DNA of 64,000 nt, taken from contig JAGMUV010000003.1 of assembly GCA_020744425.1 (NCBI GenBank), positions 2,542,001-2,606,000 on the forward strand. Direction: 5' to 3'. Both the position numbers and the translations under genes were made by a program. Source of the stretch: Dactylonectria macrodidyma (taxonomy: Eukaryota; Ascomycota; Sordariomycetes; Hypocreales; Nectriaceae). The notes beneath the pieces were generated by a model. It searched no databases. It saw only the letters and a program-made list of their open reading frames with translations, and had not been told where the DNA came from. Shown here piece after piece: positions 43,824 to 57,299 of the stretch (position 1 is the stretch's first letter; each line of letters begins with the position of its first letter).

Positions 43824-44582
43824 ACTGTCGGTATTGAGGCAGAACGTTAAGTCAGTGCAACCAGTGTTCAATTGAAACGAGACAAAGACAACAGCCAGAC
43901 TCTGAGACAGTCAACAAGAAAGGAAACCAATGAGCTAAATAATAGCCACCAAAACAGTCTCATAAAGCGCACACATACACACTTGTCTGAGCTGGCTATG
44001 TCACCTCCGAGGTAACCCAATCTCGGGGACTCGTAGCCTAGGAGTGCGGGGTTCAAGCCATCTGAGACAAGGCCCTTTTCCCGCTGTGTGACGCTTGTTC
44101 TTCTCCAATTGAGTCTCCAATTCCTGCCGCGGATCTGCAAGAACCCGCATTGCCTTGTCCGGTTTGTCGCCGAGCCGAGGCACGTTTGGTTCTGACGGTG
44201 CATCGTCATTGGGCGGGGTCTCAAGACTAGAGTTTAGAATCTAGTTCTAGAGTCAAAAGTCGAGGGAAGCGCACGGTTGCCAACTGAGATACCTACAGGA
44301 GATCCGTAGTGTAAAAAAATGAAAAACATCATAGAGATTTTGTGGTATTAAAAACAATACAATAGTATGTTGCATCGCCCAGTCAATCAATCCCAACCGG
44401 CTATCTCGCATGCAAACTGTAGTCATCCCTTTCCGCCACCTTTGTCCGCCATATCATACACCTCCCTTGATACCTAAACGCCTTGCTCAAAGTCCAATGA
44501 TCCCCGCCTTTCACAAATATCTCCTAGAGCCTCCCTCCTCCACATATCATATCCCGTCTTTACACCCTGGCTTACACCTGTC
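43824..44582. other. Intergenic region, AACS promoter and TRA1 3' end
   Basis: 759 bp holding the upstream region of the acetoacetyl-CoA synthetase gene and the TRA1 3' UTR. An open frame of 118 codons on the minus strand (44224..43868) has no domain. No other feature is seen. Confidence 0.4.
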
Positions 44583-47500
44583 TTACAGGTAAGGCATCCA
44601 CAAAGCGTCGCACTGTGCCAGGTTCATGGGGTTCACCGCCTTCGCGATCGAGTCGATGACAGTCTGGTTGGCTGGCAGGTTTCCAACGGGGCTGTGCGCC
44701 AGGCTAATCGCCCGCTTGACAATTGAGTCGCTGTTGACTTGAACAGACTCCCTGAGTTGGTTCTCGGACATTCCTGCGCGGTGGCTGCTCGTGAACCAGA
44801 AGATCATCTCATCACGCACAAACAGTGTTAGGGCGTGCTCCAGCTCGTGCTCCGGCTCCGTCAGGCATCGAGCAATAGCCATCAGAGAGCAAGCGAAGAT
44901 ACCTTCCGTCGCGAGGGGTCCCATTAACGTCTGTAAATTAGGCGTCAAACGGAACGGCACCGGCTCCGGGTTATGGAAGAACGGTTTCGAAGCGCTCATA
45001 TACGACATCAACTCCGATCCCCAAATGTTGCCTGATCCACGAGCAATGTTTATCTTCTGAGGGTAGCGGTTGTGCATGTACAGAATGTACGTCATGAATG
45101 TCAACGCCGACAGCTGGTACGAGAACTGGCGTCTGAAGAGCCAGAAATCTGAGAACTGTGGGAACACCTTCTGGAAGTATTCCAAAGCCAGTGTGGAAGG
45201 CACCCATTTCTCTTGGATCGCATTGAAGACCTCCAGACGGGCAGTAGCAGTCTGTTCAGGCTTGTTCTGTATCATGTTAGTCGCCGTCGGCATAGATATT
45301 GAGTTCGAGAAACTTACCGAGCTCTTGCTCTCGAGCGCACCGCGCAGCTTCTCCATGGTGAATAACACAGGATCATCCTTGGACATGCCCATGCGTCGGC
45401 AGTGGTCTTCGTACACGCCCTGCAAAGTAATGTAGGAAGTGTCCTCTTGAACAATTCTAATATGCGGTGCCAAGGGAACCATCAATGGCAGCGTAAACTG
45501 GAGGTCACGGCGTCGACTCTCTTTCTTGCGCCCAAGAGTCTGATTGAGTTGTCGGAACAGCTGCAGAATGCGCTCCTCTCGTCGGCAGTGGCGAGCGGCA
45601 GGATGTTGGACTGCCCAAGCGTGAACGCTGCCGTCGTGGCCGCGCATTTTGAGTCTGCGGTAAGAGGCACTGATCGATCGGATGAGATCGACATTCGGCA
45701 GGAAGCGCTCAATTCGGATGAAGTCCTGGTTCTTATCCTTGTGCTGCAAATACTGGCCGGGGATCTCAACCTCATCAAATTTCTGGTATCGGAACTCGCT
45801 CAGGTGAGGTGAGAAATTCTCGAGGGAAGTGCGAGTAACACGTCGGTCCAATTTCTCTTCAAATTTGTTCCGCCAGCGTCGCAACTTGTGGATGTATTCG
45901 TACATCGTGGGTTTCACATCAACGAAATCAGCCTCGAAAGATTTCTTGATGTGGTTCGGAAGAATCGTTTCAGCAAAGCGGGTGATGTTGGTTTCCGTAG
46001 CAGCTGGCAGCTTCACGTTCTTTGCAAATGATGCAGGAGTGCGGCTGACGTAGGCAAGCGCATCGTTCAAGAGAGCGACGATTAGTCGGTAAGCATCTTC
46101 ATCTGGAGGACACTTGAAATGCTTCTGAATCTGATCGACCATGGTCTCCATCGACAGAGCCAGGAGGGGGAACGCGGTCTTGAGCACCGACATGATCTCC
46201 TCAGTGAGTTCCCACGGTGGCTTCTTCTGGGGTTGCTGTGGCTTTGCCTCCGCGCCGTTGGCCGCAGCCGTTGCAACTGTACCATCCCCTTCAGTCTTAA
46301 TATGGGCATTGTCTGCTGCGTTGGCAGTGCCTGGTCGAGAGGTGCCTTCGAGCTTAGGGGGCTCCTGCTTAGTCAAAGAAGGAGAAGCGCTCAGCTTGCC
46401 GCTGGATGCTGACTGCGCACGTTGTCGCGCTCTCTCCTTGGCCTCCTGGTTCTTCTTGATGACGAGCATATCCTCTCGGTTGGTACGGAGTTGGAAATAC
46501 AGGGCCTGGGGGTATGACTTCGCAATCTTCAGGAGGATCTGGTACACCCGGGGAGCTTCCTTGTGACCAAGACCAGTAAGGAGCTGAGGAATAAAGGTGA
46601 TCCAATACCACACCGGCGTCTCACCCTTGAAGTCATCAAAGCCGGCCGCGATGCTGCCCTTGGCATCATCCAAGCTTAAGAGCCAGAGAATTCGAGCCAA
46701 GAGCTTGCGGGTCTTGGCATTCTTGTAACTCCCCGCTGCTTGAAGGTACGACGTAAGTGCTTGTCTCGCAGCGTTCAGATCGGTAGGCTCATCCTTAAAC
46801 TTGCGATCATTGAAATAACCCCATTCGGCCCATGCCTTGGCAGCACCAATATCAAAGAACAAGGCAGTGCCATATGCCGAGTCAGCTTCTTCCTTCTGCT
46901 TGAGCTTCTCGAGGAACATTCCCTTCAATGTGTAGAACTCGGCTTTTTGCTGTGGGCTGAAGTAGTTGAGGTTGGTATTGTTAATAACATCCAAACCACT
47001 AGTGAGTTCCTCAGGGTTCTCATAGTGACACTTGGCTTGTTCTCGCAGCTTCAGGAAGGCTTCCTGGATCTCAATGTTGGGCAGCGTGTAGATTCGGCTC
47101 AGTTGACTGATGCAGACCTCTGGCAGACTGTGCTTGCGAGCCACATGTGCAAAGCGGTTGATGATCCAGGCCGTCTCGTGATATCCACGATAAGCAAAAG
47201 AAGAAGCCCCGCCTGCGTTTTGTTGACCTTGCTGGGGAAGCAACTGCAGGTAGGTCTGGTTGATAAGGCTGAAGATGTGCTGTCTCCAAGTGACCAAGTC
47301 CTGCCAGGCTGTGATGTCATCCCAAACATTGGGCAACCGGTCACGCCAAGCACCCAAGAGAAGCTTCAATTCACCAGACTTGACATCCAAGTTCGACTGG
47401 TTGGTATTAGCAAGACTCTGGCAAATGACGCTCGCGTCATGCAGCTCGACCAGTTGCTGGAAGTTCTGCAGTAATGGTATATGCGCATTGGTCAGCCGTG

Positions 47501-50500
47501 TTGGGAGCTGATGCCATTTTCTAATTGACAATTGGATAGCTTCATCGCAGACACGGGCAAAGTCAGCCCCGGCTTCTTGTTGATTGTGGAACTTGAGAAG
47601 GGACATGAAAGCCTGGAAGAATGCACGTCGAGGTGTGGGGGCATCCATAACACCCTTGATGATGTTGTCGAGAGCCTCACGGTGCTGCTCCTCCTGCCAC
47701 ATATCGGTGTTCCTCCAAGCGCACTCCAGGAGGAGATCCTGGAAGTTCTCATGTTTGGCAAAGTCTTGGAGAATTTCCCATTGCTGAAGCTTCTGCGCGC
47801 ACAGCACCCAATGGTCCTCCCAGAGCATATACTCAGCTTGCGAAAATGGAATAACGCCGGTCCTAGCCTTGATCTGCGCATTTTCGTAAAGCTTCTGGGC
47901 CTTGTCCCACATGCCGTTCTGTTCGTACGAGAGGGCGGCGTTAGTCTCCACGAACTGACAGCGACGTCGCCAGGTACCGTAGAAAAGGTCATCCTCTTGA
48001 AGCGACGCATACAGCTCGACAAGCGCGTCGAGATTGCTCTCGCGGACCGTCGCTGATTCGGTCTCAGGCCTAATGGCAGCATTCTCCAGTTGAACCAATG
48101 CAGTGTACCAAGCATCGTAGGTTTTCGCTTCGAACTTGAGAACATGAGGGGGCAACTTGCATTCAGGCCAAGTCTTCGCAGCACCCTCGATAAGGGATTG
48201 AACGACGTTGGGGCGCTTGTCGATTTGGCGACTGTGGTAGTCCTTCGTTAGGAGGGCCACCATGCCACGCTCCAGGTCAATTCGGTCGTCACGAGCTGTA
48301 GCGGACCAGTAGATAGGGAAAAGGGTCACCCAGAGCTGGTGAGCCAGTTGAGAGTCGATGTGTTGAAGTTGCATCAAAGGATCGATAATATCTCGAACCT
48401 TGACGTCACCAACCTCGAGCATGAATCGTCGATGGGTAGCCATTAAGGCGTCGTACTTGTCATCAGCCATGATGTTTGGCTCCCTGGCCTCCTTTTCTTT
48501 CGTGAAGACAGTTACCAAACGGGAGATTGGCATCGTCTTGAAGTCATCCTGATGGAGTTGGATTGTAGCATTCGTCTCCACCGCGCCTAGCAACAGTTGA
48601 GAGGCTTGCGCAAGCCAGTACGTGTCAGCCAAGGTATCCCAGTTCTGAGAAGTCAGGACGTAGGAGAGACGGGCACTGGCGGACTTGGACAAGCTCTTGT
48701 CAAAGATGGCCATGAAGCGGTTGCGCATGTCCACATCATTTGCCCTAGTGCCGATGAGGAAAGCGTGCTCCATGCGAACAGTCAGTTCGGTGCGAGTAAT
48801 CTTGGGGTCTTCGTAAATACGAATGACAAGGTCGAGGAACTTGGAGAGCATGGTGGGATCCTGGCGATGCTCGAACGAAAGCATCTTATGGAGAACTGCC
48901 GTCTTCTCTTTAAGAGTTGGCCAAGTTCCTTCCGAGCGGAACACCCAATTCTCAACCATGTTGAGGATCTCTTCGCACATTTCGGTATGCATAGACTTCT
49001 CCACGAGGGTTGCGAGAACGCTGAGGAAGGGTCGTCGGTTGTCGCCCAAAACCTCCATCCTCATTGCCACAACCTGGATTTCTTTGATCATAAGCTTTGT
49101 CTGGATTTCCAAGTCGTAGGCTGACATCTCTCCCGTCGGGGTGGCGGGGTCCTGAGCCCCGCGCGGGTTCATGCCCGCGGCCTGGTTTGCCACTGCGTTA
49201 TAGTGCTGCACATGCTCTCGCGCATGCTTACTTTGGAGAGCTTTCATGAGCGACAGAATGTGCTGATCGATGACCGTAGCCTTGCGGTTGCCAAGGGACC
49301 AAAGAATGTTGACGCCTGACCCGTAATTATTTCCATTCATTGCCTCAGTAGCAAGCTGTGAAAGGTAGGCAACAATTTCGGAAGTCTGGGCTTCAGCTTC
49401 GCCTTCAGCATCACCATCTTCCATAGGAGTATCATCTGGCACCGAGTCAAGGACACGCTTGATGATTGATCGGAGATCGCGACCATCGTCAAACTTCTTA
49501 TCAGCGAGATGAAGGCAATCTTGAATCTCAGGATTCTCCGACTTGAGACACTTCTCCAGTACTTTCTGAATTGCGGGCATGTTCTTCTGAATCCAGTCAT
49601 CCGACTTCGCATTTAGAATAATTCGCACGACTTGAAGCGTGTTGATGATGTTGGTGAGGAACTTCTCATCATACTTTTCCTTGTCATTAGGGTCCGCGTT
49701 GAGAATGTTCTGTGTCTTCTCGCTGGCCAAGATGACGTCGGTCACGTTGGTGAACAGATCCAGCTCCAAATCGCCCCAGTATTGAGGTTGAACCAAGTTG
49801 TGGAGCAGTGTCATGGACCTCTTGCAGAGCTCCAGCAGAGCCAGCGGAATAGGAGGAATGGAGGAAGTCGTTTGATCCCGAGGCTTGGCGGAGGGCAGCA
49901 CGTATCGCTCGTTAAGCTGCGCGATGAACTCCACGAGATACTTAATCATCTTTTGTCGGATAACAGGAGGAATCTGGTACTCGGCTCGTTCCATTTGTCT
50001 TGGCACTGGAGGCGACGAGGTTGGCACGTCACTATCAAGCTTTCTCTTCTTGGTGTTGGGGGATTCAGAGAGCGCTCGAGACTTGAGAACAGGCGACCTT
50101 TTCCCAGTCACCCGCCATTCTTCCCAGGTCCAGATAAGCCACATCATGTTGAGAGCCAGCTTTTTGCTCTCATGAGAAGCGTTCTGGGGGGCGGCAACCT
50201 TACGCAAGGAGGTGATGATCAAAACGATGTACTTGTCTCGAGCTTCAAAGAACAGTTCCGGGTGCTTGACGAGGAAGTGGAAAATGCTTGTCATCTGCTG
50301 AACATTCTGTCCTTCGTCTGCAAGAATGCGGCGAGGGGCAACGGCCCATGGCGCGTTGCGTTCATTCGGGCCAGTTCCACATCTCTTTGGTAGGACTGGC
50401 GCAATCAACTCCAGGGCTTGAGTCACCAAAGCACGACCCTCGTTTTGGTTCGCCTTGAGAAGTGACAAATAGACCTGGGTGACAATTTTGGACGGCGTCT

Positions 50501-53500
50501 CATAGTGAGCAATGAAGTAACCAATGACCACGTAGGCAGCATGTTTGTTGATAACATCATCCAGTCGAATGAAAGTCCAGCCAAACTTGATGATGTCTTT
50601 CCGCGCTTCCTGGAGAGTGGTGTGATAGTACTTGACAAGCATCGCTGAGAGCTGCAACACCTCGTATCGCGTGTGGTCAATGCCAGGCTGGGCTTGATCA
50701 TCCATTGTCATTTCGGGGTGGACCTTCCAAATCTTGCTACTCACGGCATCAATGACAGCGCGATCCATGAGCTTAGGCGTCTTGTTCTGGTCCGAGTTGT
50801 TTCCATTGCGCATGACATCCATTGCGACGATCGGATTGACAATGTAGTGGAGTAAGAAGTGTTTCATCTTGTTGGATGCTGTCTTGCCAGCATACATGTC
50901 CAGACATCGCAGGAGAGCGACCTTCCAGGTATCTATCGAATCGCTGCTGATGATCTTGTCGTAGATGAATGACAGCAGCTCTTGGCTCATTTTCAGCTCC
51001 TCTGATGTGACTGAATCGATCAAAGTAAAGAGAGCATCGAGGTCTTTGGGAGACCTGTCAAGCGACTTGACAAGAATAGTCATCACTTGTTCGGCAGCCT
51101 GGTACGCAGGCAGTCGAAGCTGGGCTGGCAGAGTGTACTGTTTGAGATGAGTCTCCAGGCTTTTGCCAATGGTCTTCAGCCAAGCGATGTTCTCCTTCTT
51201 GTCCATCCAGCTATCGGGGCCAGGGAAGTGAGCAATAGAGTAGAGAATATGAATAGTGTTGACCATGACGACAAACTTAGCCTCATTATTTTGTACAATG
51301 ACCTCGTTACATCGACTGAGCAGGCCCTCCACATTCTCGGCAGCAACTTCCCGAAGAGGATTGCTTTCGGGGTGGCGAAGAACCTGAGCCAAGAAACGAC
51401 CATACTTGAGATCATCAATCTTTCCAAGTAGGTATATCCAAATCTCCTTGGGATATCGGTTAAGGTACCGATAGATTGGAAGGCGGAACGGGCTCTGGTG
51501 GGTTCTTCGTAGCTTCTCTTCAAGACCAAGAAAGCAGTCGATGAGACGCTCCTTGAAGGCCTCAGCCGGGGCAGGTAGCAGGTGGAAAATGTTCAGAATT
51601 GCAGTGATAACTCTCATCTGGGGCTGTTGCTCGAAAAAGGTGAAGGAGATTTGCTGCAAGACACTGGGCTCGACAATAGAGTCTATCTGATCCAGCAGGC
51701 GAGCGCCAATCTCGACCTTGAAGTAACTTGTAAGCAACTTCAGTAGCCGAGAGAGGTTATCAAGCCCAGCTGTGCTTAGGCGTTTGGGATCTGAGAGGCT
51801 CTGGAGTACAGGCCGAAGGCCTCCTTGGAGCAGATCCTTCGGCAATCGCCTATCCACTGCCAAGACTGACTTCAGGGCCTCGTTCGCAGCGTGGATCGTT
51901 GGTTTGGACTCGGTGTACAAGCACTTGAAGAAGACCGACAGGATCTTGCCTTTTGTCGGGTTGTTGGCGAACTCCTCAAAAGTCATTGCGGTGCTTAGTA
52001 GTCCAATGCATGACACACGGAGGTTAACAATGTGCTCATGCGTTCGGAATTCTGCGGGTTTGTTGGCAAGTGATTCGTCGCTGGCATCGGCCAAGGCTAA
52101 GGATTCCATCAGCAATCGGTTGAGGTTGTCATCAAAGGTAACCCAGTCGCTCTTGATGCTCATGTGGTATGACATGGCGTTGATGTATCCGATTTGAATG
52201 GCGAATGGCAGAGCCCGTAGAGGTTTGGCGAAAATTGGCTGCAGGAACCTGTCCTTGTAAGGGTCGATAAGTTCCCATACCTCGCAGCTAGCCGCCTTTG
52301 CGATGAGTTCCAGAGACCGCTTCGCAGTCTCGCGGACGTGCTTGTTCATGTGAGACAGCTCATTGTTGAATTGCATACAGATCTGAGCAAGACGAGGCTG
52401 CTTTACTTGAGGCTGGCCTTGTTGTTGCTGGATTGGCAGTGCATCCTCCTTCTTGATGTTCTTCGTAATGCGCTCCAATAGAACCTCAAGACTTTTCTGT
52501 GCCAAGCACCTTGTCTTCTCCGGGAGATCCTGGGGCATGTCTTTGATGACATACATGAGTGCGCGGATGAATTCGGTTTGCTTAGATGCAACCCAAGCAT
52601 CGCCCAAGTCCAGCTCAGTGAGCAACAAGTGGATGCCCAGGCTACCACCTGTCTTGGTATACCATTCTTCTTCGTAGCAGCTGTGGCAGAAAGTGCTGCT
52701 GAGATGGCCAAAGAAGGGAAGTCGACCAACGGGTGTTTCTGAGCCCAAGATGGTGGCAATGGAGGTGTGCATTTCTCGAATGGCTCCTTGGGCTGCCTGG
52801 CGCACATCTGGATGGTCTGATGCGAGAGACTCAACAATAGCGTCTGAAAGATCACGAGTGTCGATATGGAGGGGGCCTTCGCCTGCCAACGGATCGAAGG
52901 GGCTGAAATTCCTCTTCAAGTCCACCAGAGCCCTTCCAACTTCAACAATGGCAAAGTGCTTGCAAATATTGAGGAGGAAGGTTCGTGATTCCTCCTTAAA
53001 TTCAGGCATCGACTCCGCGAACATGAGCGCCTTGAGTAAACGCCTCACGGTTTGATCCTCACCATCCTTCTTCGGAATTGACCGTTCTCTGTCAGAAACT
53101 TCGAAATTGGTGAGCACGATGTCAAGCTTGCGGGCCATGAAATCTTGGGCCTGTAGCCGCAGGAGCTTGGGGAGATCTTCAGGCAGTTGATCAAACCCAA
53201 TTCGCAGCTTCAGCTGTGACTTGATCAGGTGAAGAGCCTGCTTCTTGTAATGCGCATCGTACTGTCGATTTTGACTGTTCTTACCAGTCCTGGGCACCTC
53301 CATCAGCTTCTGGATGGCTGAGTCAATTCCCATCTCGGCGGGGAACGCTCGGTCTTTCTTCGAACCGATCAGTCTGAGATCGAAGCTCGAGGAATCATCC
53401 GCGTATTCTTTATAGGCGAGTGGCAAGGCCCCTGTCATGAACTTGCGGTTGCGACCACCAAGCTTGCCAAGAATCCTCATTGTGGTGTGAGCATGAAAGT

Positions 53501-56299
53501 GACTATAGGGATGTGGCTTCAGGTGATCAAACAGAGCTGTCATCAGTTCGTCAATCACAGGCGCCATAATCGGGTCCAGATAATCAGCCGTGAGGTTATC
53601 AACACAGAGCTCGAGAGTTCGTAACCCCTGTCCAACAAGGTCTGTGCCAGCTCGCAGGGCAACAACCAAGGGGCGCATCAAGAAGCTCAGATGAGGCAAG
53701 AGATGGCTGAGTCGAGCGGGTACCGTGAGACAGAGCTCTACATACAAGTCGCGCTCTGAAGGTTTCCGAGCTGCCATAAGCAGGTTGTTCAGAACATCCA
53801 AGAGCATCTCAAGCAGAGGGAGGATCTGCTTGTATAGTTGCTCAAACTTGCCGCCGCCGATGCTGCGGAACAGTGAGCGCAGAAGAAGGAAGTAGTTCAT
53901 GGGCTCCTCGGCCTTCGTCGACAGCTCGATGGACTGCGTAACGATGCTGACAACATGGGGTAACAAAACCTGCTCATTTTGGCCAGCAAACAATGTGACC
54001 GCCATGAACGCTAGTTTAAAGAGTCTGAGCAGAATGGAGGATTTCTTGACATCCGCCGAGCCCACTTGATCTATCCGCTCCATGAGGAATTGTAGCAGCA
54101 TACCACAAAAGCTAGGCGACGTTGCCTCACTCGCAAGGAAGAACTGAGGGATGTGCAGCAGTGCCGTGTGCTCGAAAATCATGTCGTAGAGTCGGGGAAT
54201 CTCCTGCTGGAAGACCTCGTGGAAAGTAGCGGGGTCGATGGCATGAAAAACGGTCGCAAAGCTCTCGAGAAGGTCTTTCTCTTCCTTAGTGCTCGACACC
54301 ATATAAAAGTTTGCCATGTACTCCACTGGTGACATGTACTGTGACTCCGCTGCGGGCTTCTCAATCTCGTAATATCTAAAGACATACGCTCCCTCCCGAA
54401 ACAGCTTGACGATGACCTTGACCTCTTCAGCTGTGAAGCCGTATGACACATCCTGCCAGTGGGAAGGGGCATTCTGAGGGTCAATTGGCGTGCCAACGTT
54501 GCATGTTCTAAGCTGGTAGAATGTGTTCTTGAGACCAGTCATCAAATTTCGGAATAGAAACTTGTTGTCAACCACAGGATCTGCCCCCCGGTCGCGGGGA
54601 TTAGAGGTTTTGATAGGGACAGCAGTGAAGATGTCAGTTTCGTCCCAATCGGGTGGGTAATCCTTGTCGGCAAGGTAAGTTTCAACTGTCCCGGCTTCGA
54701 GTTGCTCATGGTACAGTTTCGAGAGTTTGACGGCATTGGGGTAATGTCGGTTCATGGCAGCGAACTTGTCGGCAATAGCGTTTAGTATCATAATGAGGTA
54801 GTGTCGAGCGTCAGCTTTGTTGGGCAGCTTGGCAATACACTCGGCCATGTTCAGAAGGAGTTTGGCGCTCATGGTCTGGAAACTCGTGCCGGGAAAGTTG
54901 TCTTGCAGGTTCTTGGTGTAGACCTCGACCGTTTTTCGGATCTGTTCTGGCTGCAAAGAGTCACGGACATGATGGATGAGATCGGCAAGCATACTATACG
55001 CCAACGGTCGCATTGTCTCGTGGACAGTCAAGCCATCGCCAGTGAGTGTTCGCTCATCCAACAATTCCACGATTTTAGGAATGAAGATCTTCCGGAAATT
55101 GTAATTAATAATATGCCGGATTGCAACAATCAACTCTTTCCTGGTGCCTGACTTCTCCCTAGGACAGTCCTTCAGGAGCCTGAGTATGATGTCAGGCAAC
55201 CTTGGCAAGAAATCGTTCAGCTGGGATGCGTATTGCCGGAGAAGATAAGCAAGGAAGCTCATCGTCTTTACTTGCGCCGTGATGAAGTCGCCAAATGCGG
55301 CCCGGTTCTTAATCGCAGGGCTCACTCCAGTGTGGATGGTCCCCCTCGCAGCAGCATCTTCGTGCGCTTGTTGTTGCGCTTTGGCTTGCAAGCACAAGAC
55401 ACCCTGGATGAGTGGCACGAATTTTCGTACATTAACCTGTACTGTATTTCGATAGATCTGGAAGATTGAAACGACGATAATCGGGCACTCAGAAAGGACT
55501 TTGAACGATTGCATGCCTTTCAAGAGCGGTCGATTCTGTTGCTGGGGGTCAGCACCAAGTTCCGTCACTGAAGCCACAGGCGACCCTGGCCTTGGGGACT
55601 GGAAGTTGGTTTGCGAGCTGCCTGGCGTTGAGGGGGCTCCGGGTTGAGAAGGAACTGTGAGAGGTGCACTGTCAAGCAACTCCCTAACCACCTTTTCCAT
55701 CTGCTCGAAAAGCTCCTGGATCAAAGTCAGGAACGATTGAACCTTGCCCTGGAGCACCTTGTGCTGGTGGCGCATGATGTCTGATGTGATTTTGACACAT
55801 AGTGTTGCGTTCTCCTCGTTGTCTGTACGGACTAGTTGCATCAACAGATCGACAATGTCTTCGGCGTACGGCTCGAACGGTTCGGCTGGCGCTGGCGAGG
55901 TAGGTAATCGATGGAGGACTTCGAGAATGCAGTTTCGGAGTCTCTGTGGGGAGGTTAATAGCAGCACATGCGCATCACACATCTCAACTAACCTGCTCCG
56001 GTGAGTTGCTCTGGAAAGTACATGGTCCTTTAAGGATGCCGGTGAATATGGGCATCAATCGTTTCAGGAATGGAGGGTAGATGGGACCGCTTGTGTAGTG
56101 ATCCAAGCTGTCGCGCAACGTTGTTGCGGCTTCCAACTTGAGTCGGACATCTAAACAACGCAGAGTGAGCCAAACCGTGATCGCAATGTTGGAGCCATGC
56201 GACACCAGACAAGGTGGGGTGCGCAAACGACCAGGTGTTCGTACCTATTTCGGGTGTGCTGAGTCGCTTTACGACATCGTCAATGGTGGTGCCCGACAT
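44583..56299 (-). CDS. TRA1: Tra1, SAGA and NuA4 activator-binding scaffold (PIKK pseudokinase)
   Basis: The largest gene in the window. Four exons: 56299..56245, 56150..55993, 55943..45318 and 45266..44583; introns of 94, 49 and 51 nt; product 3,840 residues. Tra1 is the activator-docking subunit shared by the SAGA and NuA4 histone acetyltransferase complexes. The long helical HEAT/TPR solenoid occupies most of the protein, with the FAT domain at roughly residues 2600-3150. The PI3K-like domain follows (from about 3450) and the FATC end is [20 protein letters not shown]. In the kinase-like region the usual catalytic HRD/DFG pairs are absent, as expected for the pseudokinase. [13 protein letters not shown] is the chosen start; the next exon gives [19 protein letters not shown]. 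The last intron is in frame and free of stops, so it is easily missed. Confidence 0.95.
45267..45317 (-). other. Stop-free 51-nt intron inside TRA1
   Basis: GTAAGT at the 5' end, CTAAC branch site and ACAG at the 3' end. The 51 nt translate without a stop into 17 residues ([17 protein letters not shown]) that interrupt the conserved segment LESKSS / [14 protein letters not shown]. Splicing restores family continuity. Confidence 0.8.
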
Positions 56300-57299
56300 G
56301 GTTGCATTATCGGCGTCCACACGACGCGACGCTCCCTTCCATGTGCGGGAGGGCCGACGTTGTGGTAACCCCTTGATGCTCAGGGAATCGCTTCGGAGCT
56401 AGTGCTTCGCGAAGCTGTCGCGATAGCCTGCGCTGGTTCGGGAACGAGGGAATCGAGGAGAAAAGTTCGGTCGGCGAAAATGGATGTGAGGTTGCTTCTG
56501 TGAGTTGATGGCAGACTTAGATTTCTGGTGGTGGAGGGAATGGAGGTGTTGCCTTGATTCTTCGCAAGGGCTTAGGCGTGGTGGATTTCCAGGTAGACGT
56601 GAAGGTCGCCTCGCGTTGAAATTTCGAGAAGGTCGAATCTGGGGACCGACGCCGCCAATTCCACATGCGCTAGGAGCTGTAAGAACAATATTCCGCCGCT
56701 AGTGGCTGCAGGCCAGCCCACATAAGTGGGGCAAGAGCGTCCCAGTTGGTGGACGAGCTTCCATGCCATTTCGCCTTATCTTATCGTATCTAATCGAGCA
56801 TCCAATTGCACTTCAGCAAGTAGCAACCAAGGGCATCAGGTGTCGTTATCAGTGCCGCGCACCAGCGTGTCGTGGATTGCTGAATGAGGCATCACTTACT
56901 TGCCTAGTTATGGGTTTTCTCGCAGTTGTGGTAAGCCATTTGATATTTAGAATCTAGAAAACTTCTGCCTCCTGCCTGTTGCCTATATCCACGTGGCAAC
57001 CAAAACAGCAACGTGGACTGGTTATGAGACTGCTCAGATGCCCCACCAAACACCACATACGAAGTATGTTAGGCAGTGGAGGATCCAACTCCTCCTCCTC
57101 CCAAATATCTTCCTAATTACAAGCAGTCCAGCTACCTGATTGCATGACCGTTACACCCTTCCCATTAAAGGGCCTCCCTAATCACATCTTTCAACCTACC
57201 TTCTCACACATACCTTAGGTCGGGCTTCGAGAGCGATATTACGCGCATTTAAACCTCAAACCTCTAGTCAATTCAACCCACCGCACCAAAGCCGACAAG
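56300..57299. promoter_or_regulatory. Divergent promoter region TRA1 / AIG2-like gene
   Basis: 1.0 kb between divergent start codons. No gene is supported. The stretch just before the AIG2-like gene (57170-57295) is CT-rich and resembles a leader. CACGTGG at 56991 and ACGTGG at 57011 are isolated ACGT-core words. Confidence 0.45.

Noticed and set aside
45402..50393. Several long antisense frames (up to about 250 codons) opposite TRA1
   Set aside because: They mirror the codon pattern of the 10.6-kb TRA1 exon, begin at arbitrary codons and show no domain.
55944..55982. TRA1 starting at the left end of the long open frame ([12 protein letters not shown])
   Set aside because: These codons are intron sequence. 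Two upstream exons with proper splice sites supply the conserved N-terminus.
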